64,000 nt of DNA from Otatea glauca. Lineage: Eukaryota > Streptophyta > Magnoliopsida > Poales > Poaceae. The position numbers were made by a program, and so were the translations under genes. The stretch is from the NCBI GenBank assembly GCA_036346275.1, contig CM070724.1:49725038-49789037 (forward strand), read 5' to 3'. The notes beneath the pieces were generated by a model that was not told the origin of the DNA, ran no database searches, and saw only the letters and a list, made by a program, of their open reading frames with translations. Of the stretch, positions 44,314-56,971 are shown in pieces; the first letter of the stretch is position 1, and the number at the start of each line of letters is the position of its first letter.

Positions 44314-47300
44314 ATGGCTGCGCCGGGAGGGTTCGAGCAGTGGCAGAAGGATGGGTTCTTCCAGGCCGCCGAGGAGGTGCAGGAGTCGGCAGACTTGTGA
44401 GTGCCTTCTTGGTCCTGTCTTTGGTTCTCTTCGAAGCATTGGGGGCAAAAAATTCGATTTTGATGCGTATTTATCATAGAATAATTCGTTTTTTTCCATT
44501 AATTTGACCTCTTAGGATTGTTTTTGAGATGTGGTTTGGGTGAAATATTGGATTTCTTATGCGTGTTGTTCTACTTTGCGAAGATGTGATTTTGGCGCAT
44601 GTTTTAGTAATAATCAGAGTAAAGGTTGGGTTCTGTGTGGCTCGATTTTGATTGGTTACTATGTTTTACTCAGGTCATTAGAGAGTTGACAGTTGGAATT
44701 AAGATAAGATTTTGATGCTTGTGTATTGGTAATGTTTGTTGGATGTGATGCTCAGCTTGGATATTATGTGTGTGTTTTGATTTGTGAGCTGCTGTTAACA
44801 TTTGTATAGTAGTACTCTTTTTTGTCTGTTTTTTTAGTTTAGTTGACATAGTGATAATTGGTGATCTTTTGGGGTAAAAAACTGGGCCTTTGGCGGCATG
44901 TCATGTGGTGTTCTATGTTCAATATGAACAGATTTAAGTTCTTGGTTGGTGACATTTTGTCTGTACTTAGGATGCTATAAGTCTTCGTCGGTTTACCATA
45001 TTGGGTTGATTTATGTGGCTCTTTTGTATTATATGTTTGGTTTTTTTTTGTATCATATTTGAAGTTGTTAATTTGTTTGGGTTGATAATTTGTGTTCATC
45101 AAGTTGGCCATCAAGCTTTAATTGAATTTCCACAAGAATTATCAAATATGAGCTGTTATTGATATAGACATTTTTCCTATTTTGCAATGTCAAGTTCTTG
45201 ATTTTGGTGAATTGTTCTTTCAGGATGGAATCTGTTTATAGAACTTGGATGCATGAGCACGGTAGCGGAGCAAGTTCTGAGGAGGTAGACGATTTGCTGA
45301 GGGAGCTTCAGACAGCTTTAGGGACTGCAAAATGGCAGGTGCGGTTTCCCCTAAAATGTAGTTGTTGACTTATTAGTACATTCATTCATGTGGTAGAATA
45401 GTTTTTGTATTTTCTTGCTAATGATTGACAGTGGCTGTCACGCAGTTGGAACAGTTTGAGAGGGCTGTAAGTTTGAGCAATTGTAAGTATTCATTGGAAG
45501 AGGGTACAGTGGCGAGGCGTCGGCAGTTTGTTGTAGCCATAGAGGACCAGATTTCTCGAGTAGAGAAAACAGTAAAGGATTGTTCAATTGACAATGGTAG
45601 GCGAGGACTCAACTGGGTGAAGTTAGATGACGAGGAGCGAGATGATCTCGTTGCTTTCCTTTCAGCACCTGCACAGTTATCTCCAGAAACAAAGAAAAGA
45701 GACAGTAGTTACAAAAGTCCATCCAGACAAAAGAATGTGCTAATTGGCGCAAATGATCTCAGGGATGTTGCTGTGGTCAGTAAAGACCGACATAAATTTG
45801 AAGTACCACCCAGGGAAATTTCTAATGTTGAGAGTGAAGCGTGCGGTCTAACTGAGCAGCTAAATGGCCACAGAACAAATTTGAGTTCCAGCGATGATCA
45901 TTGGAAGATTGATATTGATGAGAAGGATGATGATAAAAAATTGCCCCCAAACAGGGTTGAGGCATCAAGTCAAACAACTATTTTATCTGGTATCCTGAAA
46001 AGCACTGAATCTTTAACAAGAGTGAGATGGTTCAGGAATAGCTTGTGGAAACCCAAGAGTGATGAGCATATTCCACTAAGATATGGCATGCCTAATAACC
46101 TCGACTTCAGGGGTATAACCTTATTAGCACAGGTATAACTACTAACACTGCTGCATTACACATTTACACTATTGTATACAAAAGAAATATTAAAGATGCT
46201 AATGATGTCTGATTTGATTTATCAGATACATTGATTAAACTAATGGATTCAAATATAGTAATTGTGATCCTGTCCTTTGCTATTTACAAGTTACACCTAA
46301 TTGATTTTAACAGTCTTAACTTGTTCGAGAAACTATTGTGTTGTTTTGACTAATTTCGAACAACTCGTTATGCTTTTACAGCGATTTAATGGGCTAACTG
46401 AAAGAAGCAGGAGTTGTTTCAATAGTTGGAAGGAAAATTCTAGAATTTCTGGAAGGATGGGTGGGCTCAATATACAAGGCCAGCAACACAACACTCAGTT
46501 TGGTTATTCCATTCGGATCACCCTCTTACTGGTGTTGAGTATCTTTCTGATTGGTTAGTGTCAAATTTGTCTATCTTTTCTACTCTGAGAACGTATCCAC
46601 ATACAGGATAGGAAAGGGGAATATATATCTGTTATGCCGTACAGGATAGGAAAGCGGATTATAGATATTCTTTGATAGCATTCTTCTATCCTATCCTCTA
46701 TAGATGCCTCCATGGTGTGCAGAGTTTACATGTCTGTCATGGCTTTGTTTATTACCATAAATGCTTATAGCATATACTGCTTCTACATCCATATACAAAA
46801 GAATGACGTTTAGGATATTGACACAGTCTTCAAAACCCAACTTTGACTGCTATTTTTTATCGTAATATATTTATGAAACCTAATAAAATTATAAAATAAT
46901 TTTTCGAGACAAATCTACACATACTAATTACATATGTCCAATCTAAATATTTATAGAGGTATTGATAGTTAAAATCTACAAAGTTTGACTACAGATATCC
47001 CAAATTGTCACTCTTTTGTGACTAGAGGGAGTAACATGTAACATGCACATGAAGTGTTGGTCATATGCTCATGGCATGTGGTTGCATTTCTTGACATAGG
47101 AAGATATAAGATTGTCATGTCCTAATACCCCTGGGAGGGCCATTGATATTCAAGTGAATGGATTATGAAAACAAAATATAAAAGCTTGCTTACATACTTT
47201 TGGCTCCAATGAATGGACTAGGCAACTTTTTATAGCATCATATTGACATATATTTAAATTGTACAGTTGGGAACCCTTGGCAGGTGCAACAGACATGAAT

Positions 47301-47380
47301 GTGAATCACTGTTCAGCTCTCTCCATTCTAATAATCTAAATATGTGTTTTGCAGTACCATTTGTCGTCTACTCTGCATGA
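44314..47380 (+). CDS. Syntaxin-6 N-domain, tail-anchored t-SNARE-like protein
   Basis: Inferred exons 44314-44396, 45224-45338, 45446-46132, 46382-46553 and 47355-47380 splice in frame to 360 residues. The N-terminus reads MAAPGGFEQWQKDGFFQAAE, then VQESADLMESVYRTW and a three-helix-like stretch to about residue 110, as in the syntaxin-6/SYP61 N-terminal domain that folds back on SNAREs in trans-Golgi and endosomal fusion. The middle is acidic and low in order. The C-terminus SIRITLLLVLSIFLI joined to VPFVVYSA is a single tail anchor (about 338-359). I see no canonical ~60-residue SNARE heptad motif before the anchor. Plant genomes encode such proteins annotated as syntaxin/t-SNARE family. 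The start sits in GCCGCCATGG after a CT-rich leader. A candidate AATAAA lies at 47823. Confidence 0.9.
46779..47031. mobile_element. Stowaway-like MITE, copy of the 30528-30771 family
   Basis: It shares TATTTATGAAACCTAATAAA, CGAGACAAATCTACACATA and a right end TTTTGTGACTAGAGGGAG followed by TA. The left end is eroded. It lies in the last intron of the syntaxin-like gene. Confidence 0.8.
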
Positions 47381-47844
47381 CTATGCTCAGATTGGTGTTT
47401 GCTGGTGAAGCAGCATTGGGACATTTAAACATGATTATGCGGTTCAGGACAGTATTCATTATTGTACTACATATCACGATTGGTGTTATTCACATGCTCA
47501 GGCGAACTGAGCAGGTAAATTACACAAGGGGCTGCATATGGGAGGAGAAAAGGAAGCACAATTGCAAGGATGCTATCTATGTGATACAAAATTTCAATAT
47601 CAGACATGATGTCATCAGCACAAAATCATCCTGAGATGAATCCAAGTTATGGTTAGTTTGGACTCTGGTGTGATGGACGATTTCTGTCAATAGGGCGCGG
47701 CACTTCTCCTCACCACTATACCCCACGAAGTCAATCGTAAAAAGATGTAGAGCTGGGAAAAAGAACAAAAAAGAAAAGTGCTGAATGGTATCTATGATTT
47801 CTGTAACTACGAGTTTCAGTGAAATAAACTGTTTGAAGGATTTG

Positions 47845-50437
47845 AAGGCTATCCATATCTCTGCATTTGTCGCACTTTTGAAGCATCTATGATTCTTTGT
47901 TCACAGGTGCTTGTGTAAGTGTGGGTTACCTGCTTTTCTATTTTAGTTCCAGCCCTAGTTCCTTTTTTTTCCTCATATTTTTTCCACACTTGAACATGTA
48001 TATATCAGTATATCACCCCTGCTTTGAGTGGGCTACTAATATGATCCTTCATCAATATAAAACAAACATAAATAAAAAGAATGGGTACTTAAAGGGTTTT
48101 ATTGGAATACCATAGAGCTAAATTGACCTATATGCAAGACCACCGTATCACTCCCATATGTTCAAATTAAAATATTGTCCTTTAATTCCTTTCCCCTCCC
48201 CAATCACTCTCCTCCACCCGTGGACAAAGTCTAGTTGTATTAAGTCTCCGCACACTTTTTTTTTATCTTTACTCTCTTCTTAATGAAATTACAAATCTAG
48301 TTCTTTTCTTGACTACGAAAGTATTAATAAGTGACACGTGTTATTTACCGTGACCCCTACTACGACAAGTTGTCAGCATCACAGCAGTTTCGTCCACCAC
48401 GGCAACTCCCTGACAAGCAGTGCAGGTGGCGGGCCCCAACTTCCTGTAGAGCTCGGGTACCACGGTAGGTACTTGCCAAGCTCAGGTACCACGATGTGTA
48501 TGGTACTAACGATATGCCGCAATATAGGAGTGCAACAGGCGAGACTTATCGTCTGTCGGTACTTCTATGGTTAAGAAGAAAATTAGATTTGTAATTTGTA
48601 TGAGAGAGAACCAAAGATTAAAAAATAATAGTGAGGAGGGTCAAATAGGCGGAAGCTTCCTCCGTAGATTCCCCTACTTCTCACTCTCGTGCTCTCTCAT
48701 ACCGGTTCTCCAACGAGTGGATTGCATCAGTGCCAACTAACTCTTCAACGCCACCAAACCCTAGCCTTGCAGATCTCTCCTCCTTTCCTCTCCCCCAGTG
48801 AAAGTGCTCTTCCCTCCTCTCGTTTCAATATCAGTGAATTGTCGTCCACCCCGGTAGTTTTGTGCATTTTCTTGGAGATTGGTGAGCTCATTGTCTCTCC
48901 TGCTTGGTATAATGGCACCGAGTGATGTGTTTAGGACTTGACTCAATAAAATTAGCAATAATTTGTCCGTTTTCATTTGTCAGGCTGAGCATGATGATGC
49001 TAGAAACAATCCAAGGAATCCATGCTGTTCAGAATCAAGATAGAGCTTCTTGAGATGATGGAAAACGAGAAATGAAACCTGACTTTCAAATCATGCTTAT
49101 TTTCTCAGTTAGTTGCAGTTCTGTCTTGATATGCATTTGTGCTTTGACTCTGGTGGTGCATACACATACCATGTTCACGCTTTTTCTAAATAATTGCAAA
49201 CGCCATGGTTAACAAAGATGGAAATGAAATGACAGAGGTCCATCTCTGTCTCTTTGCCGAAACCCAAATATAAAGTACTCTCACCTTAAAGTGAAGCCAA
49301 ATAAGGAGTCCAAATTGCTAGAAAAGTACATGCAGTTGATGATGGCTGAAACACTACGGGTGGGTGTGACGCTATGGGGACTGAGTATTTGAGGATTATG
49401 ATGCATTTGGGATAAAAGATATTTGGCTATTTGCTAGAGATGGCAGGTTAGGTTGCCACGTGGACAAATCTGGCTCTCAGATTCAATTTCCTGTCAAGAT
49501 CATCTTTTCACTATAACGGGGCAAATTAGTTAGTAATGCTACAAAGACGATGAAAGTTTGAAAAATAACATCGGCATGTTACTAACAAATGGCCTTGGCC
49601 TTGTCAGCATCACATGTATTGATTCTTATTTTCTAATTTGTAAAATCTATAGTACAAATTTACAGAAGTATTGAGCAAATTTTCTCTATTATTAATTTAT
49701 GCCTTTATTTTCTCCTTTTCCTTGATTTGCTTGAAATGTTAATAAAATAAGATGAGTAGCTCACCAGCCAGCATACTCAAATCGAGGCATATTTGCTCAG
49801 CTGGTTACTTTTTTTAAAAAAAAGGGAAATGGCTAATTTTTGGATAATAGTTCGAGAACAGTTAGCTTATTCTACAACACCAAATTCCTAAAGTGAGCTA
49901 ACTAATATCAATTGAAATATATGCCCAATAACCAGCCATTGCCCCTTTTTTAGAAAACAAAAGAAATCGGTAGGCCAAATGTACCTTCATTGGGGTATGC
50001 AGATTATCAAGCTACTCATCATCCTAGATCAACATTTCAAACAAATCTGTCAAAGTCGGGGAAGACAAAAGGCAGGAATAAGAACAAGATGCCGCTGTTG
50101 AAAAGGAATTGAATCATAGACCCATAATTGTCCCAGTCATTTGGAACACTGAACAGACTGCAGGTGTTAAGCCGAAGGAAAGATAGGATGATGCCAAGTC
50201 ATCATACCCCTTATGTCATAGGCGACACATGTGCTAAAATGGGCGAGATAAATTTGCCCGCATGTAAACCTTGGCTGGGATCTCTTGTAAATATCTTCTC
50301 TCTTGAATGCTTGGCCTTTAGAGTGTCGCACCACCACGTAGTGTTGATCATCATCAATTCTTTGTACTTTTCAAGCGATTCAGTCTCATTCTTGAGTAAT
50401 TTGGACTTGCTGTTTGCCTTTGCTGCCTGGTGCACAG
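47845..50437. other. Intergenic, nothing recognised
   Basis: Short frames only. A CT-rich stretch at 48660-48860 has the look of a promoter or leader, but no coding exon follows that I recognise. Confidence 0.4.
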
Positions 50438-50660
50438 GGTTCCAAATCTCGGTGAAATTTCGGAATCTGGCTGGCGCCGAGATTTCAAATCTCGGTGTAA
50501 TAAAAAAAATTAAAATTAGGGTTTACTACAGTAATACATGTGAAAAGTTTGAAAACAAATTACATAGTAAACCTAATCCTAAACCCTAACTTGGATTTCA
50601 GTCTTAAATGATGTATTTCGGTCTAAACTCTAACTTGAATTTCGGCCTTAAATGATGTAT
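50438..50660. mobile_element. Fragment of an AAATCTCGG-repeat hAT-like element
   Basis: CAGGGTTCCAAATCTCGG starts a short block of AAATCTCGGTG / AAATTTCGG / GATTTCA motifs, followed by CCTAAACCCTAACTTGGATTT-type repeats (about 50575 and 50625). It resembles the end of the element at 26050-27496. No opposite end was found. Confidence 0.5.
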
Positions 50661-52179
50661 GTCAGATAGGGGTGGCAATGGGAAAAATCCCTACAAGGAG
50701 CGTCCTCTCAAGTCCCATCCTCGATCCCCGATAACCAAAACTTCCTCGTCCCTGCACGCGGGGCTTAATTTTCCTTGTCCTCGACCTCCAATGGGTTCAC
50801 GGGGCCGGCCCCGACGGGGACTAATCCCCGAAAATAGACAGGAAAAAAATTTGATCAATCTTCTATAATCTAGAAAAGTAACCTGGTTCATTAACACAAA
50901 TTCTATGGAACAAAAACAGTGTTTCAAAAATATAGTACTGACAACTTCTTGTAGCTAACAGAGCATCGTTACATGTCATGAAAACTGAAAAAGAAACAAG
51001 ATCTGAAGCAAGATGTGAGTGCGAGTTTGATAACTTCTTGTACTTCCAACCATTTTGCAGCTGAAGGGAAGCATGAAAAGTGTCTAACTCAACAATAAGC
51101 AAATAGCTCATATAAATGTAACCTGCTGGACCAAACATATTCTCATATCTTAATGCCAAAGATAAATTAAAGTTTAGGGATTGACACTGCGCATGAGAAA
51201 GAATAGTTGTTCATGTAGACAAGCAAATCAAGTAGTAAAATCAACATGCATTCTAGATTTCATCCTAATCTATCCGAACACCTTGTATGATCCTCAACAT
51301 AGCTGCAATCTAAACCAATCAGCAAATCTCCACTCAAAACTACAACTTCTACTAGCGTTGTCCCTTCATGTTTACTTCGGAGAACATGGCGGGGAGACCA
51401 ATGTTCTTCCTATCAAAAATCCAGCTTTCATCGACCTGATGCTTAAAAGAAAAGGCTACAATCTAAAGTCTAAACCATCCACAAATTCTCATGCGACAGG
51501 TTATGAACTTCTGAAAGATTACAAATTTACATTCAAACTTTATTCTCAATTTCCCGTTTCACCTTTCAAAATTTCCATGTATGTTACATCATGACAGTAA
51601 TAAGCAAAACCATCCGATCAAATACACAACACAGCATATCAATGGCAGATCACATCATGATAGTGTACTATTTAACTTGTGAAACCGAGTGAAATCAACA
51701 GAGAGAGGTCTAAACATTCGGATGTGTATGATAGTACATGAACTTACAACACATTAATTGTTCGCAGATCACAAATAGTGCTTTGGCCTTAAGCCACAAA
51801 TCCACAGCAAGATTAAGTCGAACTCTACGTTATAAAGTTCATAAATAAACCACACAAGTTCATAAATACTTGAATAACTGAGGAGTGTAGAAGTACAAGT
51901 GTAGAACCATCTCCTCACAGTGCCATCCCCTATGTAAGATGAAAGCAAACATTTAGTGAAACAATTGATATGTAAAGACTGATATATGTAAACTTCATTT
52001 TCTAAACACTTAACCTGAATTTCTTCTTGAATGTCTTGAAGACAAGTCCAGAAGCTAATAACATCACCTTATTCATCATCTGTGAGATCAAATTGTAAGC
52101 ATCAATATCATTTTATTGTAGCTAATAACAAATATTAATTGTTTCATAACATACCTTTGTATTTGTTTCAAAGCCAATC

Positions 52180-52566
52180 CTATGAGAACATCAATGCCTC
52201 CAACATCTTAGAAGTGAGATGACTGCGATGCTCACTAAGAATTCTTCCACTTGTGCTAAAAGCAGACTCTGAAGCAACTGTGCTTACTGGAATAGCAAAG
52301 ATGTCCCGTGCTATCATTCTCAATGTAGGTTAGCGTGTCCCAGCCACCTTCCACCAATCCAATACATTAAAATTTTCTTGTGTAATTGGAACATAGTCAT
52401 CCTCTAGGTAGCGATCTAGTTCAGATTTTAGCCTTTGAGATGATGGCCTTTTATTAGCAACATGTGCATTAAAGATGGACATTACTGCTGAAGCTTCCAT
52501 CGAAGAAATTGAGACCGATGATTCAGTATCATCATCATCATTAGTAACTTGGTACTCGATCATCAA
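52180..52566 (-). pseudogene. hAT transposase C-terminal dimerisation (hATC) fragment
   Basis: Minus-strand frame ...SELDRYLEDDYVPITQENFN, VLDWWKVAGTR, then a TAA (52330-52332), then in the same frame PTLRMIARDIFAIPVSTVAS and ESAFSTSGRILSEHRSHLTS, to TAG at 52180. The WW...Y.P.L..IARD...IPVSTVASESAFS pattern is the hATC domain. The TAA stands where the family has Tyr, a single-base change. The N-terminal remainder is about 9 kb away, beyond the insertions. Confidence 0.9.
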
Positions 52567-53422
52567 GTCACACTAGTTAAGTGCCCGTGCGTTGCTACGA
52601 AAATTCTCAAACACAACCTTATTAAGAAAAGTTTTTCAAAGCAACAGCCAAGTTGGTTGATGAGAAAGACATGTATAAAGCGAACTTGTTAGCTACTTAA
52701 GAGTGCTTCAAATTATTAGTTAATCATTCATGCTAGTATAATTTTAAAAAGCCTCAACATGATAGTACAACGGCAACTTTAAAAAATTTGGTCTTTTTTC
52801 TTCTTTTTTTCTCCTCTCCTTTTGTCTCGAGTGCAGTCTTCTGCACCTTGTAACTTTAAATTTTGTTTTATATCCTCATAATTTAATCACAGCTTTAGCT
52901 GTCTTAAAAAAAGAGAGAAGGAGCCATGGCCATGGCCTCCTTCCATATCGTTTCTTGCGTCCCCTTGAATCTTTTGTATTGTTTCTTTCTCTCTTTCTCC
53001 TGTGTGTGTATGAGCCTTCCTCTCCTCTTTCTCTTCCTGCGTCTCTTCATATGTCCTCTATGATAGAGATGAAGGTGGCCTTTTATAGGTGGAGAAGAGG
53101 GCAGTCAGGCGTGTGAGTGCTCAGCCTCTATGATACAGTGCATTGTGATCTCCGGAATTGGCACGTAATTTGATTATGCAATTCTTGCCTTTTAATCTCT
53201 GCATTTCCATCCGAATGAGATACAATGAAATAGGATTTTCATGTTATGGGATATGGTGAGTATGTCATTCCATCCAAGCTGGATATGATGAGGAAACTCT
53301 TTCATTTATAAGAGATATGAATAAAATCTTTCTATTTTAAGGAGATGTGATCAGTATTATTTCCATAAAATAGAGGGAATCTGGATCGGGTGGGGGCGGA
53401 CTGAGCGAACAGAAGGAAAGGC
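52567..53422. other. Non-coding insertion between hATC and the LTR
   Basis: It begins CACTAGTTAAGTGCCCGTGCG, a start I associate with short DNA elements of cereals, and replaces hAT coding sequence. Its right edge is near a GGCTGAGCGAACAGAAGGAA unit (about 53398-53421). Variants of that unit recur three times at 61697-61775 across the LTR. The element class was not settled. Confidence 0.4.
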
Positions 53423-53992
53423 TGTAAGTTCAAGCTCCATTAGTTTTGGTGATTGGTTTAATATTAATGTTTAATCATTGTTTAATGACAAATCTAATCA
53501 TTATGAGACTAACATGTTTAATTGAGCCTTATTCTGATTAGTCTCATATTTGGATGGAAAATGGAAAACCTAAGGTATGCACTTGTAATCACTCTATCGT
53601 CTTAATGCATACTTAGGATTCAAGTTAAAGTATGAACTCTTCCGTTGTTTTAAGTCTAAATATATGCATTATGTTCCTAATTCATATACTACATGAATGC
53701 ACATATATAGGGGGAGTTTATAATTTTACTTGTTGTTTCAATAGTATTGATCCATGTCTTATTGCTAAATAACATATAAAGGATCAAGACTTTGAAACAA
53801 TCATTTGAGTATATGAAACTTGTGTAGTTAAATATATACTCATATCAATTTAAATGAAATTTAAATTGAGTTCGATTGTCTTTCAATCAATAAAAGGACA
53901 TTTCATCATGTGTTGATGGTATTCCTTGTTGATTAAAGACAAGCGAAAAGTTCTTGAGTATAATGAAGCATTAGTTGCATCAAAGTACTCAA

Positions 53993-54117
53993 GACAACAA
54001 TTAATCTTTCAACTTAATTTGGGTTGTGCTCAATCGATCTTGGAAGCATCCATTATGTGTTAATGGAGTGCAGTGATGATTGAGACAACCGTGTTTGTTG
54101 GACTAACATCTTCCATG
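53993..54117 (+). repeat. 125-bp direct repeat, left copy
   Basis: It matches 59177-59301 with three substitutions and no gaps. It begins GACAACAATTAATC and ends CATCTTCCATG. It belongs to the LTR; outside the pair the LTR sequence continues on each side. Confidence 0.95.
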
Positions 54118-54210
54118 GGAAGAATGCCATCAGGGAGGCACCTGGTCGTCGTGCGACGCTCGGGGGCTGCCCATGGGCGCCCCCATTCAGGCTGCTTCTG
54201 GTCGGCGCCT

Positions 54211-54600
54211 ATGCGGGTCGGTGACCCGACCGATCACGAGGTTCATCCCGAGCGGTAACCCTCTCGACCCGAGTGCTACGGCCTACGCCCCAGCGGCTAC
54301 GGTTGCTAAGTAGCACTTTACGGAAGAAGGAAGTACCCGAGCGAAGTGACCTTTGGTCGGTCGAGAACACTCCTCTCCCGCGCAAACTCGGCTAACTCAC
54401 GCTCTCATGCGGGTCGGTGACCCGACCGATCACGAGGTCCATCCCGAGCGGTAACCCTCTCGACCCAAGTGCTACGGCCTACGCCCCAGCGGCTACGGTT
54501 GCAAGTAGCACTTAGCGGAAGAAGGAAGTGCCCGAGTGGAACGATCTTTGGCCGGTTGGGAACACTCCTATCCCTCACAAGTGCGTGTAACTGCTGCATG
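54211..54600. repeat. 196-bp tandem duplication
   Basis: ATGCGGGTCGGTGACCCGACC recurs 196 bases later (54407), and the order CGAGCGGTAACCCTCTCGACC ... GCTACGGTTGC ... GGAAGAAGGAAGT is kept in both. The copies differ at scattered sites. Confidence 0.85.
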
Positions 54601-55382
54601 GCCAAAAGTTCCTATCCTCTCTGCCCCTCCCGAAGCGACCCGACCTACGCATAAGTGACCCCGGTGGTCCTTACAGCTATGGCCGGTCGAGCACCCACCA
54701 TGACATAAAAGAGGCAGGAGGCATACAGGAACTTGCTAAGTTTAAGATTATTCTGAACAATAGTCTTTACAATAAAGTGTACGAATCTAACTTCTACTTA
54801 TTCTTCTTGGAGGCACTCTGCGGCGAGATGTGGTGGCGATCTCCGGCGTGCGGCTCAACTTGGAGCTCGAACTGTCAATCTCGTCGTCGGTTCGGTTCCC
54901 AGCCCACGCCATTGCTCACCACCGCAAGGTCGATACCGTCGTAGTGGGAGGCGGTATTGACCAACGCAAAGAAGCTCAAGTGCGGCACCTACGGTCGGCG
55001 CTCTCTCAGCGCCATACGGCACTCGGGCGGCATGGCGCGAGCGCTCGGGCCGCCACGGTTCCAGGACCCGATCGCGGACATCTTTGCGGCCTTGCGAAGG
55101 GCCTCTAGTTCCGCGGCCAGCTCGGCCCGACCACCTTCGGCTACCTTCAGCGTCGCCTGCGCCACGTCCCGCGCCGTGACCGCCTCGTCACGAGCCTTCA
55201 GGGCGTCCTTCCGCGCCTCTATAGCGACGCTCAGATTCTTCTGCAGCTCTGCGGATCACAACATCTCGAGATGAGCACGCCTTATGAGTCGCGGCGCGAA
55301 TTGACCAAGGAGTTGAGACACTTACCGGCTGCAGAGCTCGTCAAGCTGCTGGTTTCTTCCCTGACTGCCTCGTATGAGGTCC

Positions 55383-55790
55383 TCAAGGAAGCCAGCTCCT
55401 TCCGAGCGGTCTCCCGCTCAGAACGTACTCGGTCGGTGTCTTTCCGCGCCCGGTCCCGTTCGTCTCGCAGACGGGTCGCTGCGCTAAGCGCGCCCCCTCT
55501 GCGATGGCGGCATCCTTAGCGCGCGGCGCCTCCGCCAGGAGGGACTCGAGCTCCGCCACCCTCGCCCTCAGAGACTTGGCCCCCAGGTGCTCTTCGAAGA
55601 GGGCCTTCGAGACCTGATCCAACTCTTGGCGGGTCTCCGTCGCTTCCGCCCGCCTGGTGGCCAAAGCCTCTTGAGCCATGCGTAGCTCAGGGCGCAGCCG
55701 ATTGCATTCCTCCACAGCAGCCACCCGTTGGCTGTCCGAGCGCTGTAGGAGCTCGACCTTGCCCTCTGAGCGAGCCCGCAGATGCTGCAA
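55383..55790 (-). pseudogene. Coiled-coil segment of the gypsy-type accessory protein
   Basis: This 135-codon minus frame is rich in Ala, Glu, Arg and Leu, with heptad-like spacing (LLQRSDSQRVAAVEECNRLR, then ELRMAQEALATRRAEATETR and LRARVAELESLLAEAPRAKD). Proteins of this family usually have a long coiled coil after the N-terminal domain, so it is read as the C-terminal part of the relic at 57969-56972. The Ala/Pro-rich frame at 56800-55946 would be the linker. Confidence 0.6.
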
Positions 55791-56971
55791 AATGCAGACA
55801 CTCCCTCAGTCTCGCCGCAAATTCATCGAAGGTGCGAGGCGGGCTTAGATCAACTTATCATGCTAACCGGCCGGACTCCCCCGACCATCGTGTCCAACGC
55901 CCTGCCGGAGGATTCGAGAGCGAGCGGACCCTTCGGATCGGTCCATCACGGCCGGCGTCTGGCGCCTTCTTTGGAGGCGGCCCACTTGCTCTCCTCCGCT
56001 TCGTCCAAGGTCCCTAACCTACGGGCCATACCCGGCAGCAGGCCCTCGGTCGCCCGTTCGGATGGGACGCCACCCGACCAGGCCCCCACGGGCAAGGGCG
56101 GTGGAATTGACCCCTCGGGAATCCCCTCGACGACCTGCGCTTGTGGGGCCTCGACCGATACCTCCCCTTGAGGCATGGGGTCGGACGTCTCCAGCATCGG
56201 CACCGTCTCTGCCAGCGAGCTCGCGGGTAGCGTTGTCGGTTCCCCCTCCGTAACGACGATCGCGCCACCCGACGGCGTCCCTGGCGAAGGCGGCGGGAGC
56301 TCCTCACCGACCTCGGCCTCTGAGTGAGGCCCCGTCCCTCCGACGGCAAGCGCGCCCTCGGCGCGCCCTGGCTCGGCCGCCTGCGCCACGACCATCGCCA
56401 ACCCAGTTGACGTCTCCGGCACCAACTGCAGCGCCCCGCCGCCGTGTGACTCTTCCGTGGCGAGAACGGCGCCGTCCTTGCGAGCCACCACGAAGCGCGC
56501 GCGGCTGCGTACGGTCACACCGTATAGGCGCCGCACACCGCAAGCACTTAGGGCTGTTCGGGCGGCTTTGTGGCAACAATGTTCAAGCGAGGAAAAGGAG
56601 TACTTATCGAGCGGCGGATGCGCGACAGCGCGCCCTCTTTGCGGTCCCCTCCAAGGCGGATCTGCCGGCCGCTTCCCGAAACCGCCTCCACAAGGGGCCT
56701 CCGCTGGAGGCACGACGGCGACGTCGATTGCGGTCGCCCTCGCCGGGGCCCCGGCGCGGTGCCTCTGTGATCGCCCTCCGTTGGGCCCCGCTCGGGCCAC
56801 CTCCGGTAGGCAGTCGAAGAAGAACCCACGGTATGGGTAGCAGGGCTGCCCCAGCTGCGTCGGTGTAGGTCACCCCGCAGCGGTGGTCTCGGATCGTCCT
56901 CACCACGCGGCCCTCGCGCGCGCTCCTTCTTCTTCTTCCTCTCCTCCTCCTTCCGCTTCTTGCGGGAGGAG

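Noticed and set aside
44007..44499. Minus-strand frames of ~150 codons over the start of the syntaxin-like gene
   Set aside because: They are complements of the CT-rich leader and first exon, show no family resemblance, and conflict with the well-supported sense exon.
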